Of a stretch of DNA of 64,000 bases, positions 51,199 through 59,971 are shown in pieces. Below the pieces are notes generated by a model that did no database searches, was not told the origin of the DNA, and worked only from the letters and a program-made list of their open reading frames with translations. The position numbers were made by a program, and so were the translations under genes. Every line of letters starts with the position of its first letter. Position 1 is the stretch's first letter. The DNA is taken from positions 1 to 64,000 of the forward strand of contig URCM01000002.1 in NCBI GenBank assembly GCA_900546355.1, in the 5' to 3' direction. The stretch is from an uncultured Bacteroides sp. (lineage in GTDB: Bacteria; Bacteroidota; Bacteroidia; Bacteroidales; Bacteroidaceae).

Positions 51199-53454
51199 AT
51201 GTCTCAATTAGCTCCTCTTATTAGCGACTTGGCACTGATTCTGATTTGTGCCGGCGTGATGACTCTTGTGTTTAAGAAGTTGAAACAACCTTTGGTGTTG
51301 GGTTATATCGTGGCTGGTTTTCTTTGCAGCCCGCATTTTGCTTTTACCCCCTCGGTAGTCGATGAAGCGAATATTGATTTGTGGTCGGAAATCGGAGTTA
51401 TCTTCCTGTTGTTTGCCTTGGGGTTGGAATTCAGCATTAAGAAATTGTTGAAAGTAGGAAGTTCGGCTATCATTTCCGCCTGCACCATTATTTTATTCAT
51501 GATAATCATCGGTGTGTCGGTAGGCTGGATGTTCGGCTGGGAGCAAATGGACTGCATTTATTTAGGAGGAATGATTGCCATGTCGTCCACCACGATTGTT
51601 TATAAGGCTTTCGATGATATGGGCTTGCGCCAACAGCATTTTGCGGGTGTGGTATTGGGGATATTGATTATCGAGGACATTTTGGCGATTGTGCTGATGG
51701 TGATGCTTTCCACGATGGCGGTCAGTACGAATTTTGAAGGAAGCGAAATGATACTCAGCATCGTAAGGCTGGTGTTCTTCTTGATATTGTGGCTGGTAGT
51801 AGGGCTTTACCTGATACCGATTTTCTTGAAGCGGGTGCGTAAGTTGATGAGCGATGAAACGCTGCTGATTGTGTCGCTTGCACTTTGCCTTGGGATGGTT
51901 TATTTGGCTGCCGCGGTCGGTTTTTCTCCGGCATTTGGTGCCTTTATCATGGGTTCTATCTTGTCGGAAACGGTCGAATCAGAGCATATCGAGCACCTGG
52001 TAGCTCCGGTAAAGGATTTGTTCGGAGCAATCTTCTTCGTGTCGGTAGGCATGATGGTCGACCCGCACATGATTGTGGAATACCGTTATCCTATCTTGGC
52101 GATTGTAGGAGCTGTCTTGTTGGGGCAGACCGTCTTCGGTACATTGGGTGTTCTTTTGTCGGGACAGCCGTTGAAAACAGCCATGCAATGCGGCTTCAGC
52201 CTGACGCAGATAGGTGAGTTCGCCTTTATCATTGCCTCTATGGGAGTCAGCCTGAGGGTGACGAGCGATTTTCTTTACCCGATTGTAGTGGCGGTATCGG
52301 TCATTACCACGTTCCTTACTCCTTATATGATCCGGCTTGCCATCCCTGCTTACAATGCGATAGACCGTCATTTGCCCGCTCGTTGGAAGTTGTTGTTGGA
52401 ACGCTATTCGGCGGGGTCTTCTACGGTGAACCATAAAACCAACTGGCAGAAGTTGTTGCTGGCAGTGGCGCGTGTGGCATTGGTTTATTCGGTGCTTTCT
52501 GTTGCCGTATTGATTATCTGCTTGCATTTTATGCGTCCTTATATTCTGGAAATGCTGGGAGTGACATGGGGAAAGATTGTAACTGCCGTGATTACCATCC
52601 TGGCAATAGCTCCTTTCCTCCGTGCATTGATTATGAAGAAAAACCATTCGGTTGAGTTCCGCACTTTGTGGAACGATAATCGGTTCAATCATGCTCCGTT
52701 GATATCCTTGGTCATTCTTCGTGTCTTGATAGGAGTCGGTTTTGTGGTATTCATTATCGAACGTCTGTTCCAAGGGTCAGTGGCGTTGATGGTCGGTATC
52801 GCTATTTTGGTGGTGTGCGGCATGATATTCTCCCGTTTCTTAAAAAAGCAATCCATTGTATTGGAACGTACTTTCGAGTTGAATTTGCGCTCGAAAGAGA
52901 TGCGGCAGGAATATTTAGGCGATAAACGTCCTTCTTATGCCGGTAAATTGCTCGACCGCGATATACACTTGAGCGACTTTACGGTGTCTCCCGATTCGGA
53001 GTGGGTAGGGCATACGTTGAAAGAACTGGACTTGGGCAAGAAGTATGGCGTGCATGTGACTTCGATTATCCGAGGCACAAGGCGGGTGAATATTCCCGAT
53101 GGAGAATCCCGTATTTTCCCGAACGATACGCTTCAGATTATCGGTACGGATGAGCAATTGAGCGCATTCTCCGCTATGGCGGAAAAAGCGGTACTTCCGC
53201 ATGATGAAGAGGATTTCGAGAAACACGAAATGAAACTGAGCCAGTTTATTGTAGATAAGAATTCGCCTTTTGTAGGGCGTAACATTATAGAAAGTGGTTT
53301 CCGTTCGAACTATCATTGCCTGGTGGTAGGTATCGAGTCGGCAGGTGAAGATGCGTTACGTGCCCCCGATGTTCATGCGCCTTTGCGTGAAAATGATGTT
53401 GTGTGGGTCGTAGGCGAAGCTGCTAATCTGAAGAAACTGTTTGCGGCAGAATGA
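51199..53454 (+). CDS. Kef-type cation:proton antiporter with two TrkA-C domains
   Basis: 751-aa CPA2-family monovalent cation/H+ antiporter. N-terminal 12-13 helix exchanger: LALILICAGVMTLVFKKLKQPLVLGYIVAGFLCSP and FLLFALGLEFSIKKLL, with the ion-binding helix GVVLGILIIEDILAIVLMVM (Asp). A long membrane region to about 560 with extra helices, then two cytoplasmic TrkA-C-like domains (about 590-660 and 672-750: SEWVGHTLKELDLGKKYGVHVTSIIRG; SPFVGRNIIESGFRSNYHCLVVGIE). It lacks a TrkA-N NAD domain, so regulation differs from KefB/C. Probably potassium or sodium efflux. Confidence 0.93.
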   Translation: MSQLAPLISDLALILICAGVMTLVFKKLKQPLVLGYIVAGFLCSPHFAFTPSVVDEANIDLWSEIGVIFLLFALGLEFSIKKLLKVGSSAIISACTIILFMIIIGVSVGWMFGWEQMDCIYLGGMIAMSSTTIVYKAFDDMGLRQQHFAGVVLGILIIEDILAIVLMVMLSTMAVSTNFEGSEMILSIVRLVFFLILWLVVGLYLIPIFLKRVRKLMSDETLLIVSLALCLGMVYLAAAVGFSPAFGAFIMGSILSETVESEHIEHLVAPVKDLFGAIFFVSVGMMVDPHMIVEYRYPILAIVGAVLLGQTVFGTLGVLLSGQPLKTAMQCGFSLTQIGEFAFIIASMGVSLRVTSDFLYPIVVAVSVITTFLTPYMIRLAIPAYNAIDRHLPARWKLLLERYSAGSSTVNHKTNWQKLLLAVARVALVYSVLSVAVLIICLHFMRPYILEMLGVTWGKIVTAVITILAIAPFLRALIMKKNHSVEFRTLWNDNRFNHAPLISLVILRVLIGVGFVVFIIERLFQGSVALMVGIAILVVCGMIFSRFLKKQSIVLERTFELNLRSKEMRQEYLGDKRPSYAGKLLDRDIHLSDFTVSPDSEWVGHTLKELDLGKKYGVHVTSIIRGTRRVNIPDGESRIFPNDTLQIIGTDEQLSAFSAMAEKAVLPHDEEDFEKHEMKLSQFIVDKNSPFVGRNIIESGFRSNYHCLVVGIESAGEDALRAPDVHAPLRENDVVWVVGEAANLKKLFAAE

Positions 53455-53492
53455 AATTCCATGTTTAACACATAAATGAAAAAGAAAGAATT

Positions 53493-53917
53493 ATGAAAGT
53501 GATCCGAAAGATTGTCTCTATTGCCAGAATAATGAGACCTTGCACAATCTGATGATTGAAATTGCCCAGTTGAATGTGTCGCGCGTATTTTTGTTTAAAG
53601 AACAGACTTACCGGGGACGTTGCTTAGTGGCGTACAAAGACCATGTAAACGACTTGAATGAGTTGAGTGATGAAGACCGCAATGCTTTTATGGCAGATGT
53701 GGTTCGTGTAACCCGTGCGATGCAAAAGGCGTTTAATCCGGAGAAAATCAATTATGGGGCTTACAGTGATAAGTTGTCGCATTTGCATTTTCATTTGGCT
53801 CCTAAGTATGTAGACGGTCCCGATTATGGAGGTACTTTCCAGATGAATCCGGGTAAAGTATACTTGTCGGATGCCGAATATAAGGAATTGATTGACGCGG
53901 TAAAGGCGAATCTGTAA
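53493..53917 (+). pseudogene. HIT-family protein with N-terminal frameshift
   Basis: Histidine-triad nucleotide-binding/hydrolase family protein (full length about 140 aa). The body is intact: LFKEQTYRGRCLVAYKDHVNDL, and the triad SHLHFHLAPK. The natural ATG at 53493 (ATGAAAGTG) is one base out of frame with the body. Inserting one base after it would give MKVDPKDCLYCQNNETLHNL, a normal HIT N-terminus. As it stands, no ATG is in frame before 53552; only a TTG at 53540. Either a frameshift mutation, a sequencing error, or a shorter protein starting at TTG 53540 or ATG 53552 (codons MIEIAQ). Confidence 0.65.
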
Positions 53918-53927
53918 CGTGAAATGT

Positions 53928-54095
53928 ACCACCGCAGAGTACACAGAGTTTTAATTTCCCGACACCATCCAAGATTTTGTGTGACACTGTCCAAAATTTT
54001 GTGTAAATGTCAGTAGGAATCATTAGGAAATCTCGCCGCCAAGGTTGTTCGGTTTACATTTTCCCTTTTTGTGGTGCTCTGTGTCCTCTGTGGTG
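53928..54095. repeat. ACAGAG inverted repeat enclosing a 22-bp tandem repeat
   Basis: Left arm ACCACCGCAGAGTACACAGAG (53928-53948). Right arm near 54072-54095 TGGTGCTCTGTGTCCTCTGTGGTG. Inside: GACACCATCCAAGATTTTGT (53961-53980) and GACACTGTCCAAAATTTTGT (53983-54002), direct repeats 22 bases apart. The latter resembles IS256-type transposon ends (weak impression). Between hit and the S4 gene, convergent. Confidence 0.6.
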
Positions 54096-54111
54096 AACTG
54101 ATTAGGATTGT

Positions 54112-54537
54112 TTATTCCTCGTCTTCTTCATCATCGAAATCGAAGTCGAAGTCATCCAGGTATTCGGGTGTAAAAAATTCGTCCAAGTCACGCCGGTCTT
54201 TCTTGGTAGGTCTTCCTGTTCCTTTGGCACGATTGACGAATCCGCTGATTTTATTCATTTCCAGCAATTCGTATTGATCGGGTGTAGTCACGTTCTCCAT
54301 GATTTCCGGAACTAACTTGGCTCCTACACGTTTTTCTATTGCTTGCAACACTTTGAAAGAATAGGTGACAGGTGGTTTCCTTACCTGAATCACATCGCCG
54401 GGTTTTACCATGCGCGAAGGTTTGGCTTGTGCACCGTTGATGTGTATTCTTCCTTTCTTACAAGCCTCGGCTGCAATGGTGCGGGTCTTGAAGATGCGGG
54501 CAGCCCACATCCATTTGTCTATTCTTGCTTCAGGCAT
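54112..54537 (-). CDS. S4-domain RNA-binding protein (Hsp15/RqcP-like)
   Basis: 141-aa protein with an N-terminal S4 RNA-binding domain (RIDKWMWAARIFKTRTIAAEACKKGRIHINGAQAKPSRMVKPGDVIQVRK, residues 4-55) and an acidic C-terminal tail (DEFFTPEYLDDFDFDFDDEEDEE). Bacterial homologues (Hsp15 HslR, RqcP) bind 50S subunits carrying stalled peptidyl-tRNA. Its operon partners here are peptidyl-tRNA hydrolase and L25, which fits that role. 6 bases from pth. Confidence 0.92.
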   Translation of the reverse strand: MPEARIDKWMWAARIFKTRTIAAEACKKGRIHINGAQAKPSRMVKPGDVIQVRKPPVTYSFKVLQAIEKRVGAKLVPEIMENVTTPDQYELLEMNKISGFVNRAKGTGRPTKKDRRDLDEFFTPEYLDDFDFDFDDEEDEE

Positions 54538-54543
54538 AGGTCG

Positions 54544-55107
54544 TTATTTATTATTAAATTGATTCATGGTAATGTTCAGACCGGCAAGGCAGAAACTTTT
54601 GATGATTTCTTCTGCTATGGCAATCCGTTCGGGCAATGCTTTTTGTTCTTCTTCGTCAAAGTGTCCCAATACATAATCTATTTGCCCCCCCTTCGGGAAG
54701 TTATTGCCAATGCCGAATTTCAGCCTTGCATAGTTTTGTGTGCCCAATGTAGCGGCGATATGCTTCAGACCGTTGTGGCCGGCATCACTTCCTTTGCCTT
54801 TCAGACGGAGGCTTCCGAGCGGTAGTGCCAGGTCATCTACTACGATGAGCACGTTTTCCAACGGGATTTTCTCTTGCTGCATCCAGTAGCGGACAGCGTT
54901 TCCGCTCAGGTTCATGTAAGTAGAAGGTTTCAGTAAAATAAGTTGCCTGCCTTTAAGCGATAATGAGGCGGTAGCCCCGTATCGTCCGTCCTTGAAAACA
55001 ATATTGGACGCCTTAGCCAAAGCGTCCAATACCATAAATCCTATGTTGTGCCGGGTTTCGTGATATTCATCACCGATGTTTCCCAAGCCTACAATCAAAT
55101 ATTTCAT
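54544..55107 (-). CDS. pth: Peptidyl-tRNA hydrolase
   Basis: Cleaves peptidyl-tRNA released from ribosomes. 187 aa: [31 protein letters not shown] (active-site His in the N-terminal RHNIGF), [15 protein letters not shown] (Asn/Met-Asn-x-Ser), and [30 protein letters not shown] (Asp and conserved GHNGLK). Downstream of the L25 gene by 40 bases, upstream of the S4 gene by 6; same transcript from the L25 promoter. Confidence 0.97.
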   Translation of the reverse strand: MKYLIVGLGNIGDEYHETRHNIGFMVLDALAKASNIVFKDGRYGATASLSLKGRQLILLKPSTYMNLSGNAVRYWMQQEKIPLENVLIVVDDLALPLGSLRLKGKGSDAGHNGLKHIAATLGTQNYARLKFGIGNNFPKGGQIDYVLGHFDEEEQKALPERIAIAEEIIKSFCLAGLNITMNQFNNK

Positions 55108-55147
55108 TGAAAGCGGATTTGTACAATTAATCGTTTTTTAATCCTTA

Positions 55148-55744
55148 TCATTTAGCGGCAGCTGCCTGAGCGCCACGTGCGGCACGAGTCAATTTAACTG
55201 CGCATACCACAGTGTCTTTAGCGTTAAGGATTTCCAGGTTGTCATAGTGCAAGTCGCCAACCTTGATTGTTTTGCCCAATCCCAAGTTGGTAACGTTGAT
55301 TACCATACGTTCGGGAACGTTGTTGTACAAAGCTTTCACTTTCAGCTTGCGAACTTGCATAACCAGCTTACCACCGGCTCTAACACCTTCTGCCAAACCT
55401 TCCAATTGGACGGGAACTTCCATTGTAATGGGGAATTCTTCGTTGATTTGATAGAAGTCAACATGCAGGATGGCGTCAGTTACGGGATGGAACTGGATAT
55501 CCTTCATGATAGCGTTTACCACTTGTCCGTCGATATTCAAGTTGACAACGTAAATGTGCGGAGTATAAACCAATTTGCGCAGACCTTCAACGGTTACAGT
55601 GAAGTGAGTGGCAACCGGAAGACCTTTTTCGTCTTTGTTTACTCCATACAAAACACAAGGCACCTGATCGTTTCTACGCAAATCACGTGTTGCTTTCTTT
55701 CCTGTTTCAGTTCTCAAAGAACCGGCAATGTCGATTGATTTCAT
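55148..55744 (-). CDS. rplY: 50S ribosomal protein L25, CTC form
   Basis: 5S-rRNA-binding large-subunit protein. 198 aa: N-terminal L25 domain (1-95, SLRTETGKKATRDLRRNDQVPCVLYG; HIYVVNLNIDGQVVNAIMKDIQFHPVTDAILHVDFYQ) and the C-terminal TL5/CTC domain (VPVQLEGLAEGVRAGGKLVMQVRKLKVKAL), with an Ala-rich end. Expressed from the TACCTTTG promoter just upstream. First of L25-pth-S4. Confidence 0.96.
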   Translation of the reverse strand: MKSIDIAGSLRTETGKKATRDLRRNDQVPCVLYGVNKDEKGLPVATHFTVTVEGLRKLVYTPHIYVVNLNIDGQVVNAIMKDIQFHPVTDAILHVDFYQINEEFPITMEVPVQLEGLAEGVRAGGKLVMQVRKLKVKALYNNVPERMVINVTNLGLGKTIKVGDLHYDNLEILNAKDTVVCAVKLTRAARGAQAAAAK

Positions 55745-55853
55745 TGTTTGATAATTTTTTTGTGTTACTCTAAATTAAGTGGTTTTTGCTTAATTCACCA
55801 TCACACGATGCGTCAATATCTTTGTCACAACGCTGAAATTTGAAAAAGCGGTG

Positions 55854-55884
55854 CAAAGGTAATGATAATCTTTGATATTGCAAG
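55854..55884 (-). promoter_or_regulatory. Promoter of rplY-pth-S4 operon (CTTG-N19-TACCTTTG)
   Basis: Minus strand TACCTTTG (plus CAAAGGTA at 55854-55861) with CTTG 19 bases upstream (plus CAAG at 55881-55884). Leader about 100 nt. Confidence 0.7.
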
Positions 55885-55893
55885 CGTTCTTCC

Positions 55894-56313
55894 TTAAAAA
55901 TCAATGTCAATCTTGATGTCATCCGTTTTCAGCGGTTCGTCCATCAATCCGTCGTTCGCGATATCTTCGTTTCGGGCAATATGGCTTTCCCCTGCTATCG
56001 GCCCTTGTTCGCGTTCGATATATTGGATGGTATCGTGAAGTCCGGTCATGAATTTTTCGAAATCTTCTTTATAAAGGAATATTTTATGTTTCTCGAAACT
56101 GACTTGTGAAGCGTCTCCTTCGCCGGTTGTGACTTTCTTGCTTTCAGTGATGGCGAGAAACATTTCCCCTTTCCGGTTTTTCTTTACATCCAGATAATAG
56201 ATTCTTTTTCCTGCTTTAATAGCTTTCGTAAAAACGATTTCTTTGTCTCCTTCAGTCATCGTGTTCTTTTTCATTTCCTCCATGAGTATGTAATTTCTAA
56301 AAACATGCCCCAA
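55894..56313 (-). CDS. DUF3276 (PUR-alpha-like) family protein
   Basis: Small Bacteroidetes protein with the Bacterial PUR-like fold (PF11680), which binds nucleic acid in the structurally characterised members. 139 aa here; likely start at the ATG 56283 (MEEMKKNTM), giving about 129 aa. IVFTKAIKAGKRIYYLDVKKNRKGEMFLAITESKK is the characteristic beta-strand region, and the C-terminal tail is acidic (DDIKIDIDF). Divergent from nusB. Confidence 0.85.
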   Translation of the reverse strand: MGHVFRNYILMEEMKKNTMTEGDKEIVFTKAIKAGKRIYYLDVKKNRKGEMFLAITESKKVTTGEGDASQVSFEKHKIFLYKEDFEKFMTGLHDTIQYIEREQGPIAGESHIARNEDIANDGLMDEPLKTDDIKIDIDF

Positions 56314-56398
56314 AATTGCTGATTTTTCTTCAGACAGCCAAAAAAAGATAACTTAAAATATCTATAAACGGAAAAAAACAGTAAAAAACAGAAGTTTA

Positions 56399-56431
56399 TT
56401 TGGAAGATATGGATGAAAATAGCTACTTTTG
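56399..56431 (+). promoter_or_regulatory. Promoter of the nusB-yajC-ybbR-coaE operon (TTTG-N21-TACTTTTG)
   Basis: TTTG 56399-56402, 21 bases, TACTTTTG 56424-56431, 36 bases before the nusB start. Confidence 0.7.
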
Positions 56432-56467
56432 CAGTCACATTATGTGACATAGTTATAAAAAATAGGT

Positions 56468-57394
56468 ATGATTAACAGAGTTCTTATTCGTTTGAAAGTA
56501 GTGCAGATAATCTACGCTTATTATCAGAACGGCGGGAAAAATTTGGATACTGCAGAAAAGGAGTTGTTCTTCAGTTTGTCCAAAGCGTATGACCTGTACA
56601 ATTATCTTCTGCTTCTCATGGTAGAAGTGACGCGGTATGCCAACAGGCGGTTGGATGCTGCCAAGCACAAACTTGTTCCTACGCCGGAAGACTTGAACCC
56701 TAACACAAAGTTTGTTGACAACCGGTTTATCGCTCAGCTGGAAGTAAACAAGCAGTTGAACGAATTTGTCAATTCCCAAAAGAAGACATGGGAAAACGAA
56801 GGCGAATTCATTAAGAGTTTGTGTGAGCAGATTATGCAGAGCGATATATATAAGGAATATATGGAGAGCGAGACTTCTTCGTACGAGGAAGACCGTGAGG
56901 TGTGGAGAAAGCTTTATAAGAAAATGATCTTCAATAACCAGGCATTGGATGAAGTACTTGAAGACCAAAGCTTGTATTGGAACGATGATAAGGAAATTGT
57001 CGATACGTTCGTGCTGAAGACCATCAAGCGTTTCGCTCCCGAAAACGGCGAGAACCAAGCGTTGCTTCCCGAGTTTAAGGACGAGGAAGACCAAGACTTT
57101 GCACGCAAGCTTTTCCGTCGTACCATCTTGAACGCTGATTATTATCGTCATCTTATCAGTGAGAATTCGAAAAATTGGGATTTGAAGCGCGTAGCTGTGA
57201 TGGATATGGTGATTATGCAGATTGCGTTGGCTGAAATACTGAGTTTCCCAAACATCCCGGTCAATGTATCATTGAACGAATACGTGGAAATCGCCAAGTT
57301 GTATAGCACTCCGAAGAGCGGCGGTTTTATCAACGGTACGTTGGATGGAATAGTTAATAAGTTGAAAAAGGAAAATAAGCTGACGAAAAATTAA
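56468..57394 (+). CDS. nusB: Transcription antitermination factor NusB (long Bacteroidetes form)
   Basis: 308-aa protein, about twice the length of E. coli NusB, as is usual in this phylum. The C-terminal NusB domain (about 170-305) has RKLFRRTILNADYYRHLISENSKNWDLKRVAVMDMVIMQIALAEILSFPNIPVNVSLNEYVEIAKLYSTPKSGGFINGTLDGIVNKL. The N-terminal half (INRVLIRLKVVQIIYAYYQ) begins like NusB and is interrupted by an inserted charged segment. It supports rRNA antitermination. Operon with yajC 43 bases on. Confidence 0.94.
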   Translation: MINRVLIRLKVVQIIYAYYQNGGKNLDTAEKELFFSLSKAYDLYNYLLLLMVEVTRYANRRLDAAKHKLVPTPEDLNPNTKFVDNRFIAQLEVNKQLNEFVNSQKKTWENEGEFIKSLCEQIMQSDIYKEYMESETSSYEEDREVWRKLYKKMIFNNQALDEVLEDQSLYWNDDKEIVDTFVLKTIKRFAPENGENQALLPEFKDEEDQDFARKLFRRTILNADYYRHLISENSKNWDLKRVAVMDMVIMQIALAEILSFPNIPVNVSLNEYVEIAKLYSTPKSGGFINGTLDGIVNKLKKENKLTKN

Positions 57395-57437
57395 TATATT
57401 TGTCCGCTGATATTTTATTAATTAAGAAAAGACTATT

Positions 57438-57746
57438 ATGAATTTGTTAACTGTATTTATGGCAGCGCAAGGAGGAGGCGATTACTCTTTCCTGATTATG
57501 ATGGTGGCGATTTTCGCTATTATGTATTTCTTTATGATTCGTCCCCAGAACAAAAAGCAGAAAGAAATCCAGAACTTCCGCAAGAATCTGGAAGTGGGTC
57601 AGTCTGTTATCACAGCGGGAGGAATTTATGGCAAGATTAAGGAAATCGAAGACAATGCTGTTGTCGTAGAGATTGCGCCGAGCGTAAAAATCAAGGTGGA
57701 TAAGAATTCCATTTACGCTGATGCGCAAGCTCAGACGAATAAATAA
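57438..57746 (+). CDS. yajC: Preprotein translocase subunit YajC
   Basis: 102-aa single-helix membrane subunit of the Sec-DF-YajC complex. Helix at about 17-37 (FLIMMVAIFAIMYFFMIRPQNKKQKE, with the family's FFMIRPQ...KK), followed by FRKNLEVGQSVITAGGIYGKIKEI. A possible secondary -7 box TATATTTG at 57395-57402 lies before it. Operon with ybbR 21 bases on. Confidence 0.96.
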   Translation: MNLLTVFMAAQGGGDYSFLIMMVAIFAIMYFFMIRPQNKKQKEIQNFRKNLEVGQSVITAGGIYGKIKEIEDNAVVVEIAPSVKIKVDKNSIYADAQAQTNK

Positions 57747-57767
57747 CGCATAATAAAGGTATAATCG

Positions 57768-58787
57768 ATGTTCGATGTAAAGAACATACAGCGATATTAT
57801 AGACTGGGAATACGGAAGATCAGGAAATTCTTACTTAGCGATAAGTGTAAGGAGGCTCTGGTCTTCCTGTTTTTTGTACTGGTTTCTTTTGCATTCTGGA
57901 TGTTGCAGACATTAGACGACGTGTATCAGACGGAGTTTAGAGTGCCGTTGCGTCTCAAGAATGTGCCTAAAGAGGCTGTGCTGACATCCGAACTGCCCGG
58001 TGATGTGCGGGTGAGGGTGGAAGACCGTGGGACTGTATTGCTCAATTATATGCTGGGAAGGACTTTTTTCCCCGTTTCATTCGATTTCAATGACTATAAA
58101 GACCGCGGGACACATGTACATATTTCTTCGGCAGATTTATTGAAGAAGGTATCTGCCCAGCTGAATGTTTCTACCCATCTCATATCCATACGTCCCGATA
58201 CGCTCGATTTTATTTACACGATGGGAAAAGCCAAGAAAGTGCCCGTCCGTCTGAACGGTGATGTCAGTGCCGGACTTCAGTATTACATTTCTCATGTAGG
58301 CTTTTCGCCCGATTCTGTTATCGCTTATGCACCCGAGGAGGTGCTTGATACGCTGACCGCCGCTTATACTTCAAAAGTACATCTTGAAAATGTGAACGAT
58401 ACGTTGAACCAGCGGGTGACGCTTCAGAAAATAAAAGGAGTGAAATTTGTACCGGCTTACAACGATTTGATGGTGTATGTCGACATGTATTCCGAAAAGA
58501 CGGTCGAAGTACCGATAGTAGGCATCAACTTTCCGGCGAATAAGGTGTTGCGCACTTTCCCTTCGAAAGTGCAAGTCACTTTTCAGGTGGGCTTGTCTCA
58601 TTTCAAGGACGTTGATTCGGATGACTTTTTCATCGGGGTTACTTACGAAGACATCTTGCGCGCAAAGGGCGACAAATTGCCGTTGACTTTGAAAACCACT
58701 CCCGATTATGTCAGTCATGTCCGCATATCGCCTTCTTCCGTCGATTATCTGATAGAACAAACGGCAGGGGAGGAAACCGGATGGTAA
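57768..58787 (+). CDS. YbbR-domain membrane protein
   Basis: 339-aa protein with one membrane helix at about 29-47 (ALVFFFFVLVSFAFWMLQTL-type) and YbbR-like repeats outside (RVPLRLKNVPKEAVLTSELPGDVRVRVEDRG near 55; a second VPVRLNGDVSAGLQYYISHVGFSPDSVIAYAPEEVLDTL; EVPIVGINFPANKVLRTFPSKVQVTFQVG). In Firmicutes YbbR binds the diadenylate cyclase CdaA; no such gene is here. Stop overlaps the coaE start by 7 bases, so they are coupled. Confidence 0.88.
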   Translation: MFDVKNIQRYYRLGIRKIRKFLLSDKCKEALVFLFFVLVSFAFWMLQTLDDVYQTEFRVPLRLKNVPKEAVLTSELPGDVRVRVEDRGTVLLNYMLGRTFFPVSFDFNDYKDRGTHVHISSADLLKKVSAQLNVSTHLISIRPDTLDFIYTMGKAKKVPVRLNGDVSAGLQYYISHVGFSPDSVIAYAPEEVLDTLTAAYTSKVHLENVNDTLNQRVTLQKIKGVKFVPAYNDLMVYVDMYSEKTVEVPIVGINFPANKVLRTFPSKVQVTFQVGLSHFKDVDSDDFFIGVTYEDILRAKGDKLPLTLKTTPDYVSHVRISPSSVDYLIEQTAGEETGW

Positions 58788-59368
58788 GGATAGGCATAAC
58801 AGGAGGTATCGGGAGCGGCAAATCGTATGTTTCACGCCTGTTGCAGGAACGGGGTGTTCCGGTTTACGATACCGATAGCGAGGCAAAGCGGCTGATGCAG
58901 GCCGATGTGGATATCCGGCAGGGTTTAACCGGTTTGTTGGGTGAGACGGCTTATCAGGCAGACGGTACGCTCAACAAGCCATTGGTGGCAGGTTATCTGT
59001 TTGCCGACCCTCGGCATGCGGCGCGGATTAATGCGATAGTGCATCCGCGGGTGAAGGCTGATTTTCTGCGGTGGGTTGCCACAAAGGCAGATTGTGCGTT
59101 TGTGGCGTTAGAGTCGGCTATCTTGTTCGAGTCGGGTTTTGAAGATATAGTGGATGTGGTTGTGACGGTATATGCGCCACAGGAAGTAAGGATGCGCCGT
59201 GCGATGGGGCGCGACGGCACTACGGAAGAAAAGATACGCCGTAGGATGGCGGCTCAGATGGATGACGAGATGAAATGCCGGCTTTCGGATTACGTCATAC
59301 GCAATGACGGCATCGAGCCTTTGGCTCCACAGCTGGACGATTTGCTGAAAACTTTGGAAAAAAGCTAA
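58781..59368 (+). CDS. coaE: Dephospho-CoA kinase
   Basis: Last step of coenzyme A synthesis. 195 aa: Walker A GITGGIGSGKSYVSRLL (4-20), VPVYDTDSEAKRLM, and the PRVKADFLRW helix and lid typical of CoaE, ending VIRNDGIEPLAPQLDDLL. The ATG lies 7 bases inside ybbR. Confidence 0.95.
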   Translation: MVRIGITGGIGSGKSYVSRLLQERGVPVYDTDSEAKRLMQADVDIRQGLTGLLGETAYQADGTLNKPLVAGYLFADPRHAARINAIVHPRVKADFLRWVATKADCAFVALESAILFESGFEDIVDVVVTVYAPQEVRMRRAMGRDGTTEEKIRRRMAAQMDDEMKCRLSDYVIRNDGIEPLAPQLDDLLKTLEKS

Positions 59369-59383
59369 AAGCCTCCGGCTAAA

Positions 59384-59415
59384 TTTGTGTATGTCGGAAG
59401 CGAATTGTATTTTTG
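59384..59415 (+). promoter_or_regulatory. Promoter of the DUF5606 gene (TTTG-N20-TATTTTTG)
   Basis: TTTG 59384-59387, 20 bases, TATTTTTG 59408-59415, 42 bases before the ATG; full consensus. Confidence 0.8.
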
Positions 59416-59457
59416 CCTCACAAAATAAAAATAATTAAATAAACCATTTTAATACGT

Positions 59458-59895
59458 ATGTTGAAAACTATTTTGGCTGTCTCGGGAAAACCGGGACTGT
59501 ATAAGCTGATTTCTCAGGCTAAAAATATGCTGATTGTTGAAAGTGTGGCCGATAAGAAAAGAATGCCGGTTTATGCCAGTGACAAAGTAATTTCGTTGGG
59601 CGATATCGCCATGTATACCGATGCCAACGAAGTGCCTTTGGCTACAGTGCTCGAATCGATTAAACAGAAAGAAAACGGTGCGCAGGTGCAGTTCGACTAT
59701 AAGAAAGCGTCGGGCGAAGAGCTGGGCGAATTTATGGCGGCTATATTGCCTAATTATGACCGCGACCGCGTACGTACCAGCGATATCAAGAAACTTATCC
59801 AGTGGTATAACCTGCTTGTTGCAGGCGGTGAAACAGAGTTTGTTGACGCTCCCCAAATGGAGACTGTGGAAACTGTTGCCGAAGAGCAAGAGTAA
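59458..59895 (+). CDS. DUF5606 family protein
   Basis: 145-aa conserved Bacteroidetes protein: LKTILAVSGKPGLYKLISQAKNMLIVESVADKKRMPVYASDKVISLGDIAMYTD at the N-terminus and LIQWYNLLVAGGETEFVD near the end. Cytoplasmic, function unknown. Own promoter at 59384-59415 and own terminator at 59919-59970. Confidence 0.88.
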   Translation: MLKTILAVSGKPGLYKLISQAKNMLIVESVADKKRMPVYASDKVISLGDIAMYTDANEVPLATVLESIKQKENGAQVQFDYKKASGEELGEFMAAILPNYDRDRVRTSDIKKLIQWYNLLVAGGETEFVDAPQMETVETVAEEQE

Positions 59896-59918
59896 GCCGG
59901 ATTTGAACCGTATGGATG

Positions 59919-59970
59919 AAAAAGCCACCGACTTCAGCGCGCAAAAGTGCGGTGAAGTCGGTGGCTTTTT
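59919..59970 (+). terminator. Rho-independent terminator after the DUF5606 gene
   Basis: AAAAAGCCACCGACTTCA (59919-59936) and TGAAGTCGGTGGCTTTTT (59953-59970): perfect 18-bp stem with a GC-rich loop and T-run. Confidence 0.92.
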
Positions 59971-59971
59971 C

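Noticed and set aside
53480-53540. Upstream in-frame extension of the HIT gene as a valid start
   Set aside because: Open from 53480 but lacks any ATG, GTG or TTG before 53540; the matching ATG is one base out of frame.
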